This document shows positions 21,118-21,449 of a DNA stretch of 21,449 bases, in pieces. Source of the stretch: Saccoglossus kowalevskii (lineage: Eukaryota > Hemichordata > Enteropneusta > Harrimaniidae); assembly GCF_000003605.2 (NCBI RefSeq), contig NW_003120424.1, positions 72,445-93,893 on the forward strand. The letters run 5' to 3'. A program made the position numbers and the translations under genes. Each line of letters starts with the position of its first letter. Position 1 is the stretch's first letter. The notes under the pieces are model-generated. The model had not been told where the DNA came from and did no database searches. It was given only the letters and a program-made list of their open reading frames with translations.

Positions 21118-21449
21118 CAGTATGGACGGTAGGTGAGTCCAGTAGTGCAGTATGGGCGGTAGGTGAGTCCAGTAGTGCAGTATGGGCGGTAGGTGAGTCC
21201 AGTAGTGCAGTATGGGCGGTAGATAAGTCGAGTAGTGCAGTATGGGCGGTAGGTAAGTCGAGTAGTTCAGTATGGGCGGTAGGTAAGTCAAGTAGCTCAG
21301 TATGGGCGGTAGGTAAGTCAAGTAGCTCAGTATGGGCGGTAGGTAAGTCGAGTAGTTCAGTATGGGCGGTAGGTAAGTCAAGTAGTGCAGTATGGGCGGT
21401 AGGTAAGTCGAGTAGTGCAGTATGGGCGGTAGGTAAGTCCAGTAGTTCA
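21118..21449. repeat. 30-bp minisatellite, 11 copies, running off the right edge
   Basis: The unit is AGTATGGGCGGTAGGTAAGT then CGAGTAGTGC, exactly 30 bp each time with no indels. Ten of 11 units contain AG|GTRAGT, the consensus 5' splice donor; copy 4 has AGATAAGT. The first three copies carry GGTGAGT and the rest GGTAAGT, so the variants are segregated along the array. A minus-strand open frame with a 10-residue period (YLPPILNYST) follows from the 30-bp length and is not taken as a gene. Confidence 0.97.

Noticed and set aside
21100-21381. 93-codon minus-strand open frame with a YLPPILNYST period
   Set aside because: It is the translation of the 30-bp array, with no other sign of coding.

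Overview
The window looks like nuclear DNA from a bilaterian animal, most likely a marine invertebrate. It is AT-rich, almost free of coding sequence, has spliceosomal introns and is crowded with minisatellites. The one convincing gene is an ETS-family transcription factor of the ERF/ETV3 class. The exact phylum cannot be fixed from the sequence; an invertebrate deuterostome or a lophotrochozoan would both fit.

The ERF-like gene lies on the minus strand. One exon (7564-7798) carries most of the ETS DNA-binding domain. The last coding exon (5642-7397) finishes that domain and adds a tail of about 570 residues. The tail has three Phe-x-Phe ERK-docking-type motifs, about 20 Ser/Thr-Pro sites, a KLRFKRKW block shared with vertebrate ERF, a CtBP-type VLDLS motif and a SUMO-type VKEE site. 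Together these describe an ERK-controlled transcriptional repressor. The short first coding exon, expected to encode only the start methionine and a few residues, was not identified. Everything above position 7798 may therefore be intron 1 and 5' flank of this gene. Possible promoter-like stretches lie near 15120-15330 and 16240-16480.

Layout: a 57/58-bp minisatellite (1-1030), a small two-copy repeat (1061-1166), a 31-bp palindrome-rich array (about 1170-2815), gene-free DNA with one GC-rich candidate regulatory module (4140-4330), the ERF-like gene (5642-7798), then intronic or intergenic DNA to the end. This last part holds a 21-bp array (9338-10075), a degenerate 24-bp array (10590-11092), a 22-bp array (13850-14175), degenerate repeats (16560-16830, 17290-17475, 17890-18260, 19440-19560), a MITE-like element with 45-bp inverted ends (18779-19144), and a 30-bp array running off the window (21118-21449). 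Roughly a quarter of the window is tandem repeat.

No rRNA, tRNA, CRISPR array, reverse transcriptase or transposase could be supported. The longer open frames outside the ERF-like gene are mostly by-products of repeat periods divisible by three. The points most worth checking are the invertebrate-specific features of the ERF tail, the 31-bp palindrome array with its higher-order duplications, the 30-bp array that repeats a consensus splice donor, and the excess of perfect CRE palindromes.
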